Assembly: GCA_965220075.1 (NCBI GenBank)
Contig: OZ244806.1
Coordinates: 434,001 to 498,000 of the forward strand
Source of the DNA: G965220075 sp965220075
GTDB taxonomy: Bacteria > Chloroflexota > UBA11872
DNA length: 64,000 bases
Reading direction: 5' to 3'
The first letter of the stretch is position 1; every line of letters begins with the position of its first letter. Positions 53,806 to 62,025 of this stretch are shown here, one piece after another. A program made the position numbers and the translations under genes. The notes under the pieces are model-generated. The model had not been told where the DNA came from and made no database searches. It saw only the letters and a list, made by a program, of their open reading frames with translations.

Positions 53806-54629
53806 TCAACGTACGTGTCGAGCCGGCCCGGGACGGTCACTCCACGCCCGCCGCCCAGCCGGACGCCGACTCCGTTCTGGCCACCCGCGCCCTCGGCTTT
53901 TGGTACGGCCGGACAGAGGTCCTGCACGAGATATCGCTGCAGATCCCCGAGCACGAGGTAACCGCCATCATCGGACCCTCGGGCTGCGGCAAGAGCACCT
54001 ACCTGCGCTGCTTCAACCGCATGAACGAGCTGATTCCCGGCGCCCGTCACCAGGGTGAGGTTCTCTTTCGCGGACTCGACATCAACTCGCGAAACGTCGA
54101 TCCGGTAGAGGTCCGCCGCCGGATCGGCATGGTGTTTCAGAAACCCAATCCGTTCCCCAAGTCCATCTACGCCAACGTCGCCTACGGCGCCAAGGTAAAC
54201 GGCTTCAAGGGCAACCTCGATGAGCTGGTCGAAACCTCACTCAGGCGCGCCGCCCTCTGGGACGAAGTCAAGGACGACCTGAAGAAGAGCGGGCTTGCCC
54301 TTTCAGGCGGCCAGCAACAGCGGCTCTGCATAGCGCGCGCTTTGGCCGTGGACCCTGAAGTGATTCTGATGGATGAGCCTTGCTCCGCACTCGATCCCGT
54401 CGCCACCACGCGCGTCGAAGACCTCATTCGCGAGCTCCGCGAGCGCTACACCATAGTCATCGTGACCCACAACATGCAGCAGGCCGCGCGAGTCTCGGAC
54501 AAGACCGCCTTCTTCATGACCAACGAGCACAACGCCGGCCAGCTCGTTGAGTTCAGCGAGACGCAGCAGATTTTCACAACGCCGGCTGACGAGCGAACTG
54601 AGGCCTACATCACAGGGCGTTTCGGCTAG
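53802..54629 (+). CDS. pstB: Phosphate ABC transporter ATPase PstB
   Basis: A 275-residue ABC ATPase. Walker A is GPSGCGKST (about residues 58-66), the Q loop lies in GMVFQKPNPFP, the signature is LSGGQQQRLCIARAL (from 168), Walker B is VILMDEP (187-193), and the H loop is VTHNMQQA. FNRMNELIPGARHQGEV is specific to PstB. It powers phosphate import with PstCA. The N-terminal ~28 residues are a non-conserved extension. It starts at GTG 53802, overlapping the pstA stop. Confidence 0.96.
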   Translation: MINVRVEPARDGHSTPAAQPDADSVLATRALGFWYGRTEVLHEISLQIPEHEVTAIIGPSGCGKSTYLRCFNRMNELIPGARHQGEVLFRGLDINSRNVDPVEVRRRIGMVFQKPNPFPKSIYANVAYGAKVNGFKGNLDELVETSLRRAALWDEVKDDLKKSGLALSGGQQQRLCIARALAVDPEVILMDEPCSALDPVATTRVEDLIRELRERYTIVIVTHNMQQAARVSDKTAFFMTNEHNAGQLVEFSETQQIFTTPADERTEAYITGRFG

Positions 54630-54642
54630 GGAGTGTCGGCCT

Positions 54643-55350
54643 ATGCCACGTAAAGAGTACGTACAGCAGCTGCAGGAAGTGCAAGACCGTGTCCTGCTGA
54701 TCGGAAGCATGGTCGAGAAGGCCGTGCAGCGTTCCGTAGAAGCGCTAAGCAATCGCGACCCCGAGCTCTCACGGCAGATTATCGACGAGGACGATCTGAT
54801 CGACGAGCACCAGCTGCGTCTCGAGGAGCTTGCGATCGACGTCATCGCCACGCAGCAGCCCATGGCCGGTGATCTTCGCGTCCTCGTGACCGCGCTGCAT
54901 GTCGCCTCCGAGCTCGAGCGCGTCGGCGACTACGCGGAAGGCATCGCCAAGATCAGCCTAATGATGGGCACGGAACCGCCGGTCAAGCCGCTCATCGATA
55001 TCCCGCGCATGGCCGAGATAGGCGTCGGCATGTTGCGAGACAGCCTCGACGCTCTTGTGGCCAAAGATGTGGAAAAGGCGATGGAGGTGTGGCGCAGGGA
55101 TGACGAGGTGGACGCCCTCTACGCGCAGATCTACCGCGAGCTCTTGTCGTTCATGGTCGAAGACCCGCGTCTGATCCGCCGCGCTACCCATCTTCTGTGG
55201 GTATCCCACAACCTCGAACGCATCGCCGATCGCGCCACCAACATCGCCGAGCGCGTGATCTACGTCAGCACCGGAACTATGCCCACCATCGAGAAGTGGC
55301 CCATGGGCCCCGCGGACGCCCCCGCCGACAGCGGCCAAGCCGGCAGCTAA
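54643..55350 (+). CDS. phoU: Phosphate signalling protein PhoU
   Basis: A 235-residue all-helical protein made of two three-helix bundles. Conserved metal-binding motifs are ELERVGDYAEGIAKI in the first bundle and HNLERIADRATNIAERVIY in the second. PhoU links the Pst transporter to PhoR and keeps the kinase quiet when phosphate is plentiful. It follows pstB by 13 bases with GGGAG before the ATG. Its length is normal. It closes the phosphate operon. Confidence 0.95.
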   Translation: MPRKEYVQQLQEVQDRVLLIGSMVEKAVQRSVEALSNRDPELSRQIIDEDDLIDEHQLRLEELAIDVIATQQPMAGDLRVLVTALHVASELERVGDYAEGIAKISLMMGTEPPVKPLIDIPRMAEIGVGMLRDSLDALVAKDVEKAMEVWRRDDEVDALYAQIYRELLSFMVEDPRLIRRATHLLWVSHNLERIADRATNIAERVIYVSTGTMPTIEKWPMGPADAPADSGQAGS

Positions 55351-55596
55351 CTCGTCTCTGCGGCGAGCCCGTCTGGCCCGTCCCCGCCACCGCGTGTGGG
55401 AGGCCGCAGCGCCCCGCTGGCCGCGCTACCCACCCCAGGGCGTGCGCGGGCGCCGCGGGCGGCGGCAGGGGGAAACAACGCGCCGCTCGCGGCGTCGATG
55501 GTCGCCGTCGACTATTCCGGCGCGCAACGGCCTCCACACACGCGTGGAGCCGCATTATACCGAACAAAAAACGAACAGACAGTGCTCCCGGGTAGT

Positions 55597-55625
55597 GGGT
55601 CATTTTGACCCTGAGGGCGCTCAGG
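55597..55625. other. Twin hairpins after the phosphate operon
   Basis: GGGTCA ttt TGACCC (55597-55611) and CCTGAG ggcg CTCAGG (55610-55625) stand side by side between the phoU end and the converging DUF2513 gene. Neither has a T-run on the plus strand. They may end transcription from one or both sides. The rest of the 277-base gap 55351-55627 holds nothing recognised. Confidence 0.5.
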
Positions 55626-55627
55626 CG

Positions 55628-55882
55628 CTACTCGCAGCCGTTGGGGTCGAGCAGCTCATGGCCCTTCCACGTCAGGCCAGCCACACGGTAGCGGCGGAGC
55701 ACCTGCTTCACGACGCCGTCATGGCTGGCCTCAAGAAAGCCGGCTTGGACGCTCAGGTGCACATGGTAGGCCAGCACGTCGGGGTCCACACCATCAGCTT
55801 CGGGATACGGCAGGTCGCCATATCCGGGCTGCGCCTCAAAGTGCCGCAGCACTTGCCGAATCAGCCCTGTATCGCGCTTCAT
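55628..55882 (-). CDS. DUF2513-like small protein
   Basis: An 84-residue protein starting KRDTGLIRQVLRHFEAQPG, with YHVHLSVQAGFLEAS and LTWKGHELLDPNG. These match the order in DUF2513, a small winged-helix-like family common on phages and mobile islands. The usual C-terminal helix after the GHELLD motif is missing, so the gene may be truncated or a short variant. It starts at ATG 55882. It is the first gene of an islet of small genes. Confidence 0.75.
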   Translation of the reverse strand: MKRDTGLIRQVLRHFEAQPGYGDLPYPEADGVDPDVLAYHVHLSVQAGFLEASHDGVVKQVLRRYRVAGLTWKGHELLDPNGCE

Positions 55883-55938
55883 GCGTTCAGTCTGCCCCGC
55901 AAGCGCCCTACTCACAGACCACGCCGGCGCTGTCGCCT

Positions 55939-56067
55939 CTAGGGCGCCCACAAGCTCACCACGACGATGCGCAGCAGCACGCCGGCGATGAGGGCAAGAC
56001 CGCACCCCCCCATGCCCTGGGGCAGCATCTTGCGGAGGCGCTCGCGCTCCACCTGATCGCTACTCAC
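55939..56067 (-). CDS. Tiny membrane protein
   Basis: A 42-residue frame from GTG 56067, overlapping the Excalibur stop by eight bases. A charged start (SDQVERERLRKMLPQ) precedes one membrane span (GMGGCGLALIAGVLLRIVVV). Coupling to the preceding gene supports it, but it is short and unrecognised. ATG 56079 would add four residues. Confidence 0.4.
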   Translation of the reverse strand: MSSDQVERERLRKMLPQGMGGCGLALIAGVLLRIVVVSLWAP

Positions 56068-56323
56068 AGACCGTCCCATCGCTGTCACCGTCCCGCATGT
56101 ACTCGTAGGCGGGATGCCCGCGGTGGACCGGGGCGATCCCATGCTTGCGCGCCTCGGCACACGTGATCCGGCCGTTCCCGTTGTCGTCATAGAGTTCCAA
56201 GGCATCGCCCGCAGCTGGCGGGTCGGTCACCGGCGTCGTCACGATAGGCGCTGGGATGGTGATGACCGGTACGGTGTCCACGGGCGCCGGCGTAGCGGTA
56301 GCTGGCGTCTCGGTGACGATCAT
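56060..56323 (-). CDS. Excalibur calcium-binding domain protein
   Basis: An 87-residue protein: a Thr/Pro/Val-rich first half (an extracellular-linker type sequence without an obvious signal peptide), then LELYDDNGNGRITCAEARKH and GHPAYEYMRDGDSDGTVCE. DGDSDGTVCE is the DxDxDGxxCE calcium loop of Excalibur domains. Such domains sit next to secreted HNH or thermonuclease-like nucleases. Its ATG is six bases after the stop of the HNH pseudogene, so they form one operon. If the signal has been lost, it may no longer be exported. Confidence 0.8.
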   Translation of the reverse strand: MIVTETPATATPAPVDTVPVITIPAPIVTTPVTDPPAAGDALELYDDNGNGRITCAEARKHGIAPVHRGHPAYEYMRDGDSDGTVCE

Positions 56324-56329
56324 TGCCGT

Positions 56330-56893
56330 TCAGGTGCAACCGGCCAGCACGCGGTCAAGGGCCGCCGCTTCGGCAGGGTCGACGGTGAGCGCGTACTTGC
56401 GCCGCACCTGAATCACCCGGTTGGCAAACCAGCACTGATTGAGGTCGGGCAGCCATGCCGCGGCATCCTTCGCTCCCTTCTGGTAGCGATTGACCTCAGG
56501 GGCGGCCAGGTGAGATTCAGCGGGTCGCCTGCGAACTCGCGGCGCCGGTTGGCATCCGCGGCGCACAGGCCGCTATCGTGGGCCTCCGAGCGCGCGACGA
56601 TGTGCTCGATATCAGTCTCGCCGGTACTCCCGAACCAGCGCCCCGTATAAGACCCGTAGACGCCGCCGAGCTGCGCTTCCAACCGATTGCGAGTACGGGT
56701 AGTCGTCGGGGTCGTAGGGCGCGCAGCGGTTCTCGGCGCTGAGTTGGAGACCGCGCCTTGTGGCGGGCGGCGGCGTAGGGGAGGGCGACGCCACCCGGGA
56801 GGACGTTAGCACGGCCGCCGGTTGAGCGGGCTGCTGGGAGCCTTGGCCGATGATGTACCCGATGGCGCCCGCCAGCCTCTGGTGGTGAGCCAA
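56330..56893 (-). pseudogene. HNH endonuclease-like protein (DUF1524-type), frameshifted twice
   Basis: Three frames join into one protein: ENRCAPYDPDDYPYSQSV, then LGGVYGSYTGRWFGSTGETD with IEHIVARSEAHDSGLCAAD, then LAAPEVNRYQKGAKDAAAWL to KYALTVDPAEAAALD. TDIEHIVA is the HNH-type catalytic strand, and the rest matches secreted HNH/DUF1524 proteins that often accompany Excalibur domains. There is one extra base near 56689 (caatcggttggaagc) and one missing base near 56518 (ctcacctggcc), so the middle third is out of frame. The N-terminal start (TTG 56893) is uncertain. Confidence 0.75.
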
Positions 56894-56957
56894 CTATACT
56901 GCTTATGCGACGCTATATTGTGCCGAGGACGGCTGCGTAGGGGGCAGAGGGGGTATT

Positions 56958-57134
56958 GTGTCCGCAACCACCATTGACTCCGAGCAGCGCGTCAGCCGAC
57001 TGCAGGGTGCGTACGAGCGCTTGGCCACGAAGGCTGATCTGAAGGACCTGGAGCTCAAGCTGACGCTCCGCTTGCTCACGATCGTCGGCATCGCCACTGG
57101 CATCATCATCGCCGCTGATCGCTTGGCCGGCTGA
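56958..57134 (+). CDS. Small coiled-coil membrane protein
   Basis: A 58-residue frame from GTG 56958 with AGAGGGGG five bases upstream. The first half is a charged heptad-like helix (SEQRVSRLQGAYERLATKAD, LKDLELKLTLRL); the second is one membrane span (LTIVGIATGIIIAADRLAG). Similar short helix-plus-anchor proteins occur in mobile and phage-like contexts. The function is unknown. The 226 bases that follow (57135-57360) show no gene. Confidence 0.6.
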   Translation: MSATTIDSEQRVSRLQGAYERLATKADLKDLELKLTLRLLTIVGIATGIIIAADRLAG

Positions 57135-57360
57135 AGCTGAGCTACCGTGTCTACAAGAACTGTAGAAACAAGCGGGCGCGAGTCCATGAAGGCTCGTGCT
57201 GATATTGCAACGATGGGCACGGATGTCAGCCGGGCGCCAGTGAACACAACGGCCGCTGGTTGCCAGGTCCAGGCACACCGTTCGCAACCCGCGCGAACGC
57301 CTTTGAGTGCATGAACGCTATCGGCTATAAAAATGCCCGCGGTTGTCCCGCCTGTACCCC

Positions 57361-57651
57361 ATGACGGCCGTCCTCAAGTTCCCGTTCCGCCTCCTGTGGG
57401 TGATCCTCAAGCTCAGCGCATCCGTGCTGCGGTACGCCGGCACCGTCGCCCTCTGGCTATTGACCGTCGTGATCTGGCCCGCCCTCCGCCATGGCGTGCC
57501 CGCGGCGCTTCGAGGCATCCGCCGCGGCGCGCGCTGGCTCTGGCCCAAGCTGATAGTCGGGATCGTCTTGATCTGCTCCGGCCTGGCGTGGACGTGGGCC
57601 GCTATTCGACGGCGCTTTAGCTCTTCTCCATCACGGCCCCGAGCGCCCTAG
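57361..57651 (+). CDS. Small membrane protein
   Basis: A 96-residue protein with hydrophobic segments at about residues 5-40 (FRLLWVILKLSASVLRYAG, VALWLLTVVIWPAL), a basic stretch (RGIRRGARWLW) and a further span (KLIVGIVLICSGLAWTWAAI), ending in Arg/Ser/Pro. I do not recognise a family. The sequence TATAAA upstream may be part of a promoter. The next tiny gene starts 12 bases after its stop. Confidence 0.55.
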   Translation: MTAVLKFPFRLLWVILKLSASVLRYAGTVALWLLTVVIWPALRHGVPAALRGIRRGARWLWPKLIVGIVLICSGLAWTWAAIRRRFSSSPSRPRAP

Positions 57652-57662
57652 AGGCGACAGCG

Positions 57663-57764
57663 ATGCGATGGTACGTGTATGTGGTTGGGATAGTGCTCGT
57701 GGTGGCGCTTGTCGCCGGCCTCCTTGCGTTCACGGCCCTCGTCGAGACCGACTCCATTGGGTAG
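57663..57764 (+). CDS. Very small single-span membrane peptide
   Basis: A 33-residue frame from ATG 57663 with GAGG about seven bases upstream. Nearly the whole peptide is one membrane span (YVVGIVLVVALVAGLLAFTA) followed by an acidic tail (LVETDSIG). It is probably co-transcribed with the preceding small membrane gene. It could be spurious, but the ribosome site and composition favour a real gene. Confidence 0.45.
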   Translation: MRWYVYVVGIVLVVALVAGLLAFTALVETDSIG

Positions 57765-57874
57765 TGGGCCTCTCAGCGCCGCCTCTCACGCTCCGGAGAG
57801 GGTTAGCCGAATCCAGCGGGCGTCCGGCGATCGCGGGGACCCACGACCCTCTAGCCGCACCTGCCCGCGACCCG

Positions 57875-60280
57875 CTACGGATCGAGCGTGAGAACCGTTT
57901 GGGCCGCCCGACGCGCGCTCTCCGCGTCGAGCGGAAGCTCGTGATACCTGCCGCCTATCCAGTCGTTCAGCTGATCGCAGTAGTGCGCGCTGCCCGGCGC
58001 TCCCGATTCCCCGGCCGCGTCGATCGCCCAGAGGCGCGGGGGCGACTCGGCCAGATCCACCACCATCCGGTAACCGGCGCCGCTGCGCGACAGATACGAC
58101 GCGGCCGACCCGGTATTGCAGACCGTAAAGCCGTTGCCGCTCACCGGCTCGCCGCCTCTATCCAGCAGAGACCCGAGGTCGCCGCGCGCCGACAGATAGT
58201 GCTCGTGGGTGAGTGTGTGCAGGCGCCCCCAGTTCCACTCCGCCATCTCCGTGCCCAGCCGCTCCGACAGCTCAGCCAGGGCCGCACTGAACGTTTCACG
58301 GATCGCTTCCTCACGGTCATGCTCCCCAAACCAGCCCGGCTCGTCCGCGCTCAGTAGCTCCAGCGCCAGGCCCGCCAATCCGCCGGCCGTGAACGCGCCG
58401 GGGTCTCCCAGCGCCACCGACTCGCTCTCACTCGTAAAGCGCTCGTCGGCTACTCGCCGCACCCAGCGTGTGAAGAACACCTCGAAAATCGCGGCCGCGG
58501 CGCTCCCCTCATCCATTCGATGATCCCAGCCATTCAAAAGTGCGGCCGCATGCGCGGTGCGCTCATCTTGGTCGCCGTCCAGCAACTGCACGAGCGCGGG
58601 CACGCCCTGCACGGCGCGCAGGTAGAGCACGTCGTACTGCATCCGCTGGCAGTCCATGCCGGTGAGCGGGTCGGCGGCTTCGATCATCTGCCTGATGCGC
58701 CGCGCGCGCAGCCCGCTGGGCGACTGATTGGCCAGGATGTAGGGGTAGTCCAGTGGCGCCGTCAGATTGTTGGCGGTGGCGATCCAGCCGCTCGCCGGGT
58801 CGCGCAGGGCCGGCATGCCCTCGAACGGGATCACGCCCCGCCATTCGTCGGCCGGGTCCCAGCCGCGCAGATAGCCGCGCTCGAACTTTGCCCGAACCGG
58901 CAACTGCCCCGTGGCCTGATAGCCGATGTGCCCTTCCACGTCGGCAAACACCAGGCTGAAAGTCGGTAACACCCAACCCCGCAAGGCTTCACGGAACTCG
59001 TCACACGAGCGCGCCCGGTTCGTGCCCAGCATCGAGGTCAGCCACCCGCACGGCTTGGCGCCCATCCAGCGCAGCGAGACGGGTCCCGTGTCGCGCGCGC
59101 CGGCCGGCAGAATCTCGTCCACGATGGGACCGTGCCGCGAGGAGCGGACCGTCTTCGTGACCACGCCCTCGCCCTTGACGCGGATTTCCTCGCGGCGCGC
59201 GAGCGCCGCTTCCCAGGCGCCGTCGTAGAGGAAGCTGTTGCCCTGATAGGGGTCGGTTTGCTCCAGGTAGAGATCGCGCTGCGAGCAGATGTTGTTTGTC
59301 ACGCCCCAGGCGACCCGTTCGTTGCGGCCTATCAGCACTGCGGGCACGCCCGCATACCCCGCCCCGGCCACGTTGAAGGAGCCGCCGTGCAGGTGCACGT
59401 GGTACCAGCACGAGGCGGCTCCAAAAGCGATGTGCGGGTCGCTTGCTACCAGCGCTGCGCCGGAAGCGCTGCGCCGCGCGCCGATCACCCAGTTATTGCT
59501 GCCGGTGCCGTCCTCGGAGCCTCCCAGCGGATGGTCGAGCGGTTCCACTCCCGCGCTTGCGCCCGCATAGCTGCCCGGCGGCAGGATCGTCTCGTCCGCC
59601 GCCTCCGCCGTCAGAAACGCGTCGTAGAGCTTCCCGTAGCCGAAACTGCGTCTCGCCAACTCCGGCAACGTGATCACCGGAAAGCGCCCCGTCAGGTACC
59701 AGCGAAACTCAACCAGCACCGCCGCGCTGTCGACCGGACGCCATGGCTCGGGCCGGTAGTCGAGCAGGTCGAACTCGATCGGCAACTTGTCGCCGGCGTC
59801 CCGCAGGTGCGCGTTCACGCCGGCCGAAAACGCTTCCAACAGACGCACCGTCTCGCCCGGCAGGTGGCTGATCTCCGCCTCCGCGATCGCGGGGAGCCCC
59901 AGGGTGCGTGCCAGCAGGTCGGTCTGCAGCGCCTCGCGCCCCAGCAGCTCGGCCAGCCGTCCGTGCGCGCGCCGGCGCAGGTAGTCCATCTGCCAGAGTC
60001 GATCCTGCGCCATCGCGTAGCCGTAGCCTGTGAACAGATCCTCGTCGCGCGCGGCGAATATGTGCGGGATGCCGAAGGCGTCCCGGCGGATCTCGACGCC
60101 CTGGCCGACCGGGCCTTTGCGCGCGCCTGCCTGGCTGCAAACCCGGGCGGCGCACTCGGCTGCCCACCAGGCGTCGAATTCCGACCGCGTAAGCCCGGCC
60201 GCCGCGCACACTTCGTCGATTGATTCGCCCGCGCCCAACCGGCGGAGCGCTTCAGTGGAGCTCAGCTGCATAGACGTCAA
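57875..60280 (-). CDS. Penicillin acylase family protein
   Basis: An 801-residue Ntn-hydrolase precursor. VEIRRDAFGIPHIFAARDED and GYAMAQDRLWQMDYLRRRAH form the start of the small chain. DGTGSNNWVIGA contains the Ser that becomes the N-terminal nucleophile after self-cleavage (in the family, Gly/Ser-Ser-Asn-Asn-Trp). The large chain follows with ASDPHIAFGAASCWYHVHLH and GVPAVLIGRNERVAWGVTNN. The first ~45 residues (LRRLGAGESIDEVCAAAGLT) look like a small helix-turn-helix segment instead of a signal peptide, so it may act inside the cell. It hydrolyses an amide such as an acyl-homoserine lactone or peptide; the substrate is unknown. Confidence 0.93.
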   Translation of the reverse strand: MTSMQLSSTEALRRLGAGESIDEVCAAAGLTRSEFDAWWAAECAARVCSQAGARKGPVGQGVEIRRDAFGIPHIFAARDEDLFTGYGYAMAQDRLWQMDYLRRRAHGRLAELLGREALQTDLLARTLGLPAIAEAEISHLPGETVRLLEAFSAGVNAHLRDAGDKLPIEFDLLDYRPEPWRPVDSAAVLVEFRWYLTGRFPVITLPELARRSFGYGKLYDAFLTAEAADETILPPGSYAGASAGVEPLDHPLGGSEDGTGSNNWVIGARRSASGAALVASDPHIAFGAASCWYHVHLHGGSFNVAGAGYAGVPAVLIGRNERVAWGVTNNICSQRDLYLEQTDPYQGNSFLYDGAWEAALARREEIRVKGEGVVTKTVRSSRHGPIVDEILPAGARDTGPVSLRWMGAKPCGWLTSMLGTNRARSCDEFREALRGWVLPTFSLVFADVEGHIGYQATGQLPVRAKFERGYLRGWDPADEWRGVIPFEGMPALRDPASGWIATANNLTAPLDYPYILANQSPSGLRARRIRQMIEAADPLTGMDCQRMQYDVLYLRAVQGVPALVQLLDGDQDERTAHAAALLNGWDHRMDEGSAAAAIFEVFFTRWVRRVADERFTSESESVALGDPGAFTAGGLAGLALELLSADEPGWFGEHDREEAIRETFSAALAELSERLGTEMAEWNWGRLHTLTHEHYLSARGDLGSLLDRGGEPVSGNGFTVCNTGSAASYLSRSGAGYRMVVDLAESPPRLWAIDAAGESGAPGSAHYCDQLNDWIGGRYHELPLDAESARRAAQTVLTLDP

Positions 60281-60539
60281 ACCTCCCGCTGTCCGCCAAG
60301 CGTCAAGGCGGGGCGAGTGCGGAGATCGCCCGGATGATACGAGACCGGTTCAGTGCCCCACCCTACTGGTCCTCAGCCCCGTAGGGCGTATGGGGCGGGC
60401 GCAGGTCAAGACGGATGTGCCCGGCCGCCAGCGTCCGCCGGGGTGACGAATGGGAGAACCGCCGGAGGGACCGAGCGACCGCGTTGCGGGTGAAGGGTCA
60501 GAGAGCCACGGACGATCCCGGCTCACTGCACGCGCCGCG

Positions 60540-61295
60540 CTAGTCTCCCGGCTCCCAGGGTTCTTTCACGAAGTCGCGCACTATCCGGCCGTACGTCTCG
60601 CTGTGGTCCTGCTCCACGTAGTACGCGCCCAGATACTCGCGCGGCGCCAGGCTGGACAGGTCGAACACCGGTGTGGGGCGGAACTCCACCACCCCGTCTC
60701 CCGCACGGGTCGCGTGGATGAGCGTGTCCTCCTGCACCGCGCCCCCGTCGATCAGTTGCATTACCTCGGCCCCGGGGCCGTCGGCGCGCGGAATCACCTT
60801 GAGCCGCCAGCTGGGAGTCAGCGCCGGGAGATCGCCCGGCTCGCAGGCGCGATGCAGCGTGGACCGCACCGACATCGCCAGCGCGCCCCCCACCACTGCG
60901 TCGGTGGCCATCACGCGCTCGTCGAATTGCGACCGCATATCCGCCCAAACCTTGGGCGTCCCCCAGATCTCGCGCCCGGCCGGAATGCTGCTCTTCGAGT
61001 TCACGTATTGCACGAGCGCGAAATAGCCCGGCGCGCCCGCGTAGATCGATTTCGCCAGCAGCACCGCGGCCTGAAACGCGCCGTAGTGGCTCGACCAGGG
61101 CGCGTCGATGCCCAGCGCCGCGCATTCGCCGTCCGGCGCCGGGTCCAGAAACTCGGGCAGGAGCTGCGCCACAGCCGCTGGGTCGGTGCGGAATAGCACG
61201 ATCTGCGTTCGCAGGTTGCGATATCGCGCTGGAGGCGCCGGATAGTAAGGGGAGAAAGGCGGCATGCCGGCGATCCGGTCCATGCGGATGCTCAC
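60540..61295 (-). CDS. Acetoacetate decarboxylase family protein
   Basis: A 251-residue member of the ADC-like family. SIPAGREIWGTPKVWADMRS holds the Glu and the Lys of the GxPK motif that makes the Schiff base in true acetoacetate decarboxylase. SSHYGAFQAAVLLA and GAPGYFALVQYVNS form the beta-cone strands. Many family members in this clade act as dehydratase/aldolases, so true decarboxylation is uncertain. The preceding 259 bases (60281-60539) show no gene. The GyrI-like gene lies upstream in the same direction. Confidence 0.88.
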   Translation of the reverse strand: MSIRMDRIAGMPPFSPYYPAPPARYRNLRTQIVLFRTDPAAVAQLLPEFLDPAPDGECAALGIDAPWSSHYGAFQAAVLLAKSIYAGAPGYFALVQYVNSKSSIPAGREIWGTPKVWADMRSQFDERVMATDAVVGGALAMSVRSTLHRACEPGDLPALTPSWRLKVIPRADGPGAEVMQLIDGGAVQEDTLIHATRAGDGVVEFRPTPVFDLSSLAPREYLGAYYVEQDHSETYGRIVRDFVKEPWEPGD

Positions 61296-61365
61296 GCGTT
61301 TCCCTCTTTCCGGCTGGCGATTGGCGGTCCCCGCTCGCTAATACGCGCGAGCACCCCGACCGCGC

Positions 61366-61827
61366 TCAGCCCAACGGGCAAAAAATCTCCGTTTGGTAGT
61401 CCGCCGGGTCCTCCACCTGATTGGGGTCGGTTAGATAGACCTCCCAGATCGGGCCGCCGGGCGCGTGCCCCTGCTCACTCATCCATCCGAGCACGGCGGT
61501 GTGGGTGTCGCCCAGCTGCTCGTAAGGACCCACGTGCAGCGCGCGCGCCACCGGCCCCCCGGGCAGCTCGCCCGCGCCGACCTGCTTGTCACCCGCGATG
61601 GGGCCGGGCACCGAGAAACCGGACTCGAGGTGGAAGTGGTCGCCGTGAGTCGACAGGTAGCGCGTGAACGGCTTTCCAACCGCCGGAATACCGTTCTCTT
61701 CCAGATGCTTCCAGACGGTCAGCAGCGCCTGACCCATCGGTGGACCCAGGCTGTCGATGTCCGCCGTATAGCGCACCACCGCCGTAGCTTGCGTGCGTAT
61801 CCGCTCGATTCGCGTCTCGCGGGCCAA
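61366..61827 (-). CDS. GyrI-like small-molecule-binding protein
   Basis: A 153-residue stand-alone GyrI-like/AraC effector-binding domain. VVRYTADIDSLGPPMGQALL is the first repeat with the usual binding groove. HLESGFSVPGPIAGDKQV, ARALHVGPYEQLGDTHTAVL and IWEVYLTDPNQVED are the second. The closing Tyr/Glu in PYEQL and WEVY point into the ligand pocket. There is no DNA-binding domain, so it is a ligand binder or hydrolase-like protein (some members cleave cyclopropane-containing toxins). It lies 70 bases upstream of the ADC-like gene. Confidence 0.87.
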   Translation of the reverse strand: MARETRIERIRTQATAVVRYTADIDSLGPPMGQALLTVWKHLEENGIPAVGKPFTRYLSTHGDHFHLESGFSVPGPIAGDKQVGAGELPGGPVARALHVGPYEQLGDTHTAVLGWMSEQGHAPGGPIWEVYLTDPNQVEDPADYQTEIFCPLG

Positions 61828-62025
61828 ACCCTGCCTCCGCGCTTCCTGGCGATCAGCCTAGGCTGGGCATAGCCTGCCACAGCGTTGCCGGGCGCGTCGG
61901 CCGCAAGGCTGGCGTCCGCGGGCACAATGCGGTTATCTATCGAGCCGCTAAGATTGGGCGGCCGGCGGCGCGCCCATAGTGCGCCGCGGTGTTCGATCCC
62001 GGTAAAACAACTTTAGTGCGGAGGA

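Noticed and set aside
56903..57247. Minus-strand 114-codon frame
   Set aside because: Antisense to the small coiled-coil membrane gene and without recognisable features; the plus-strand gene has a ribosome site and a helix-plus-span layout.
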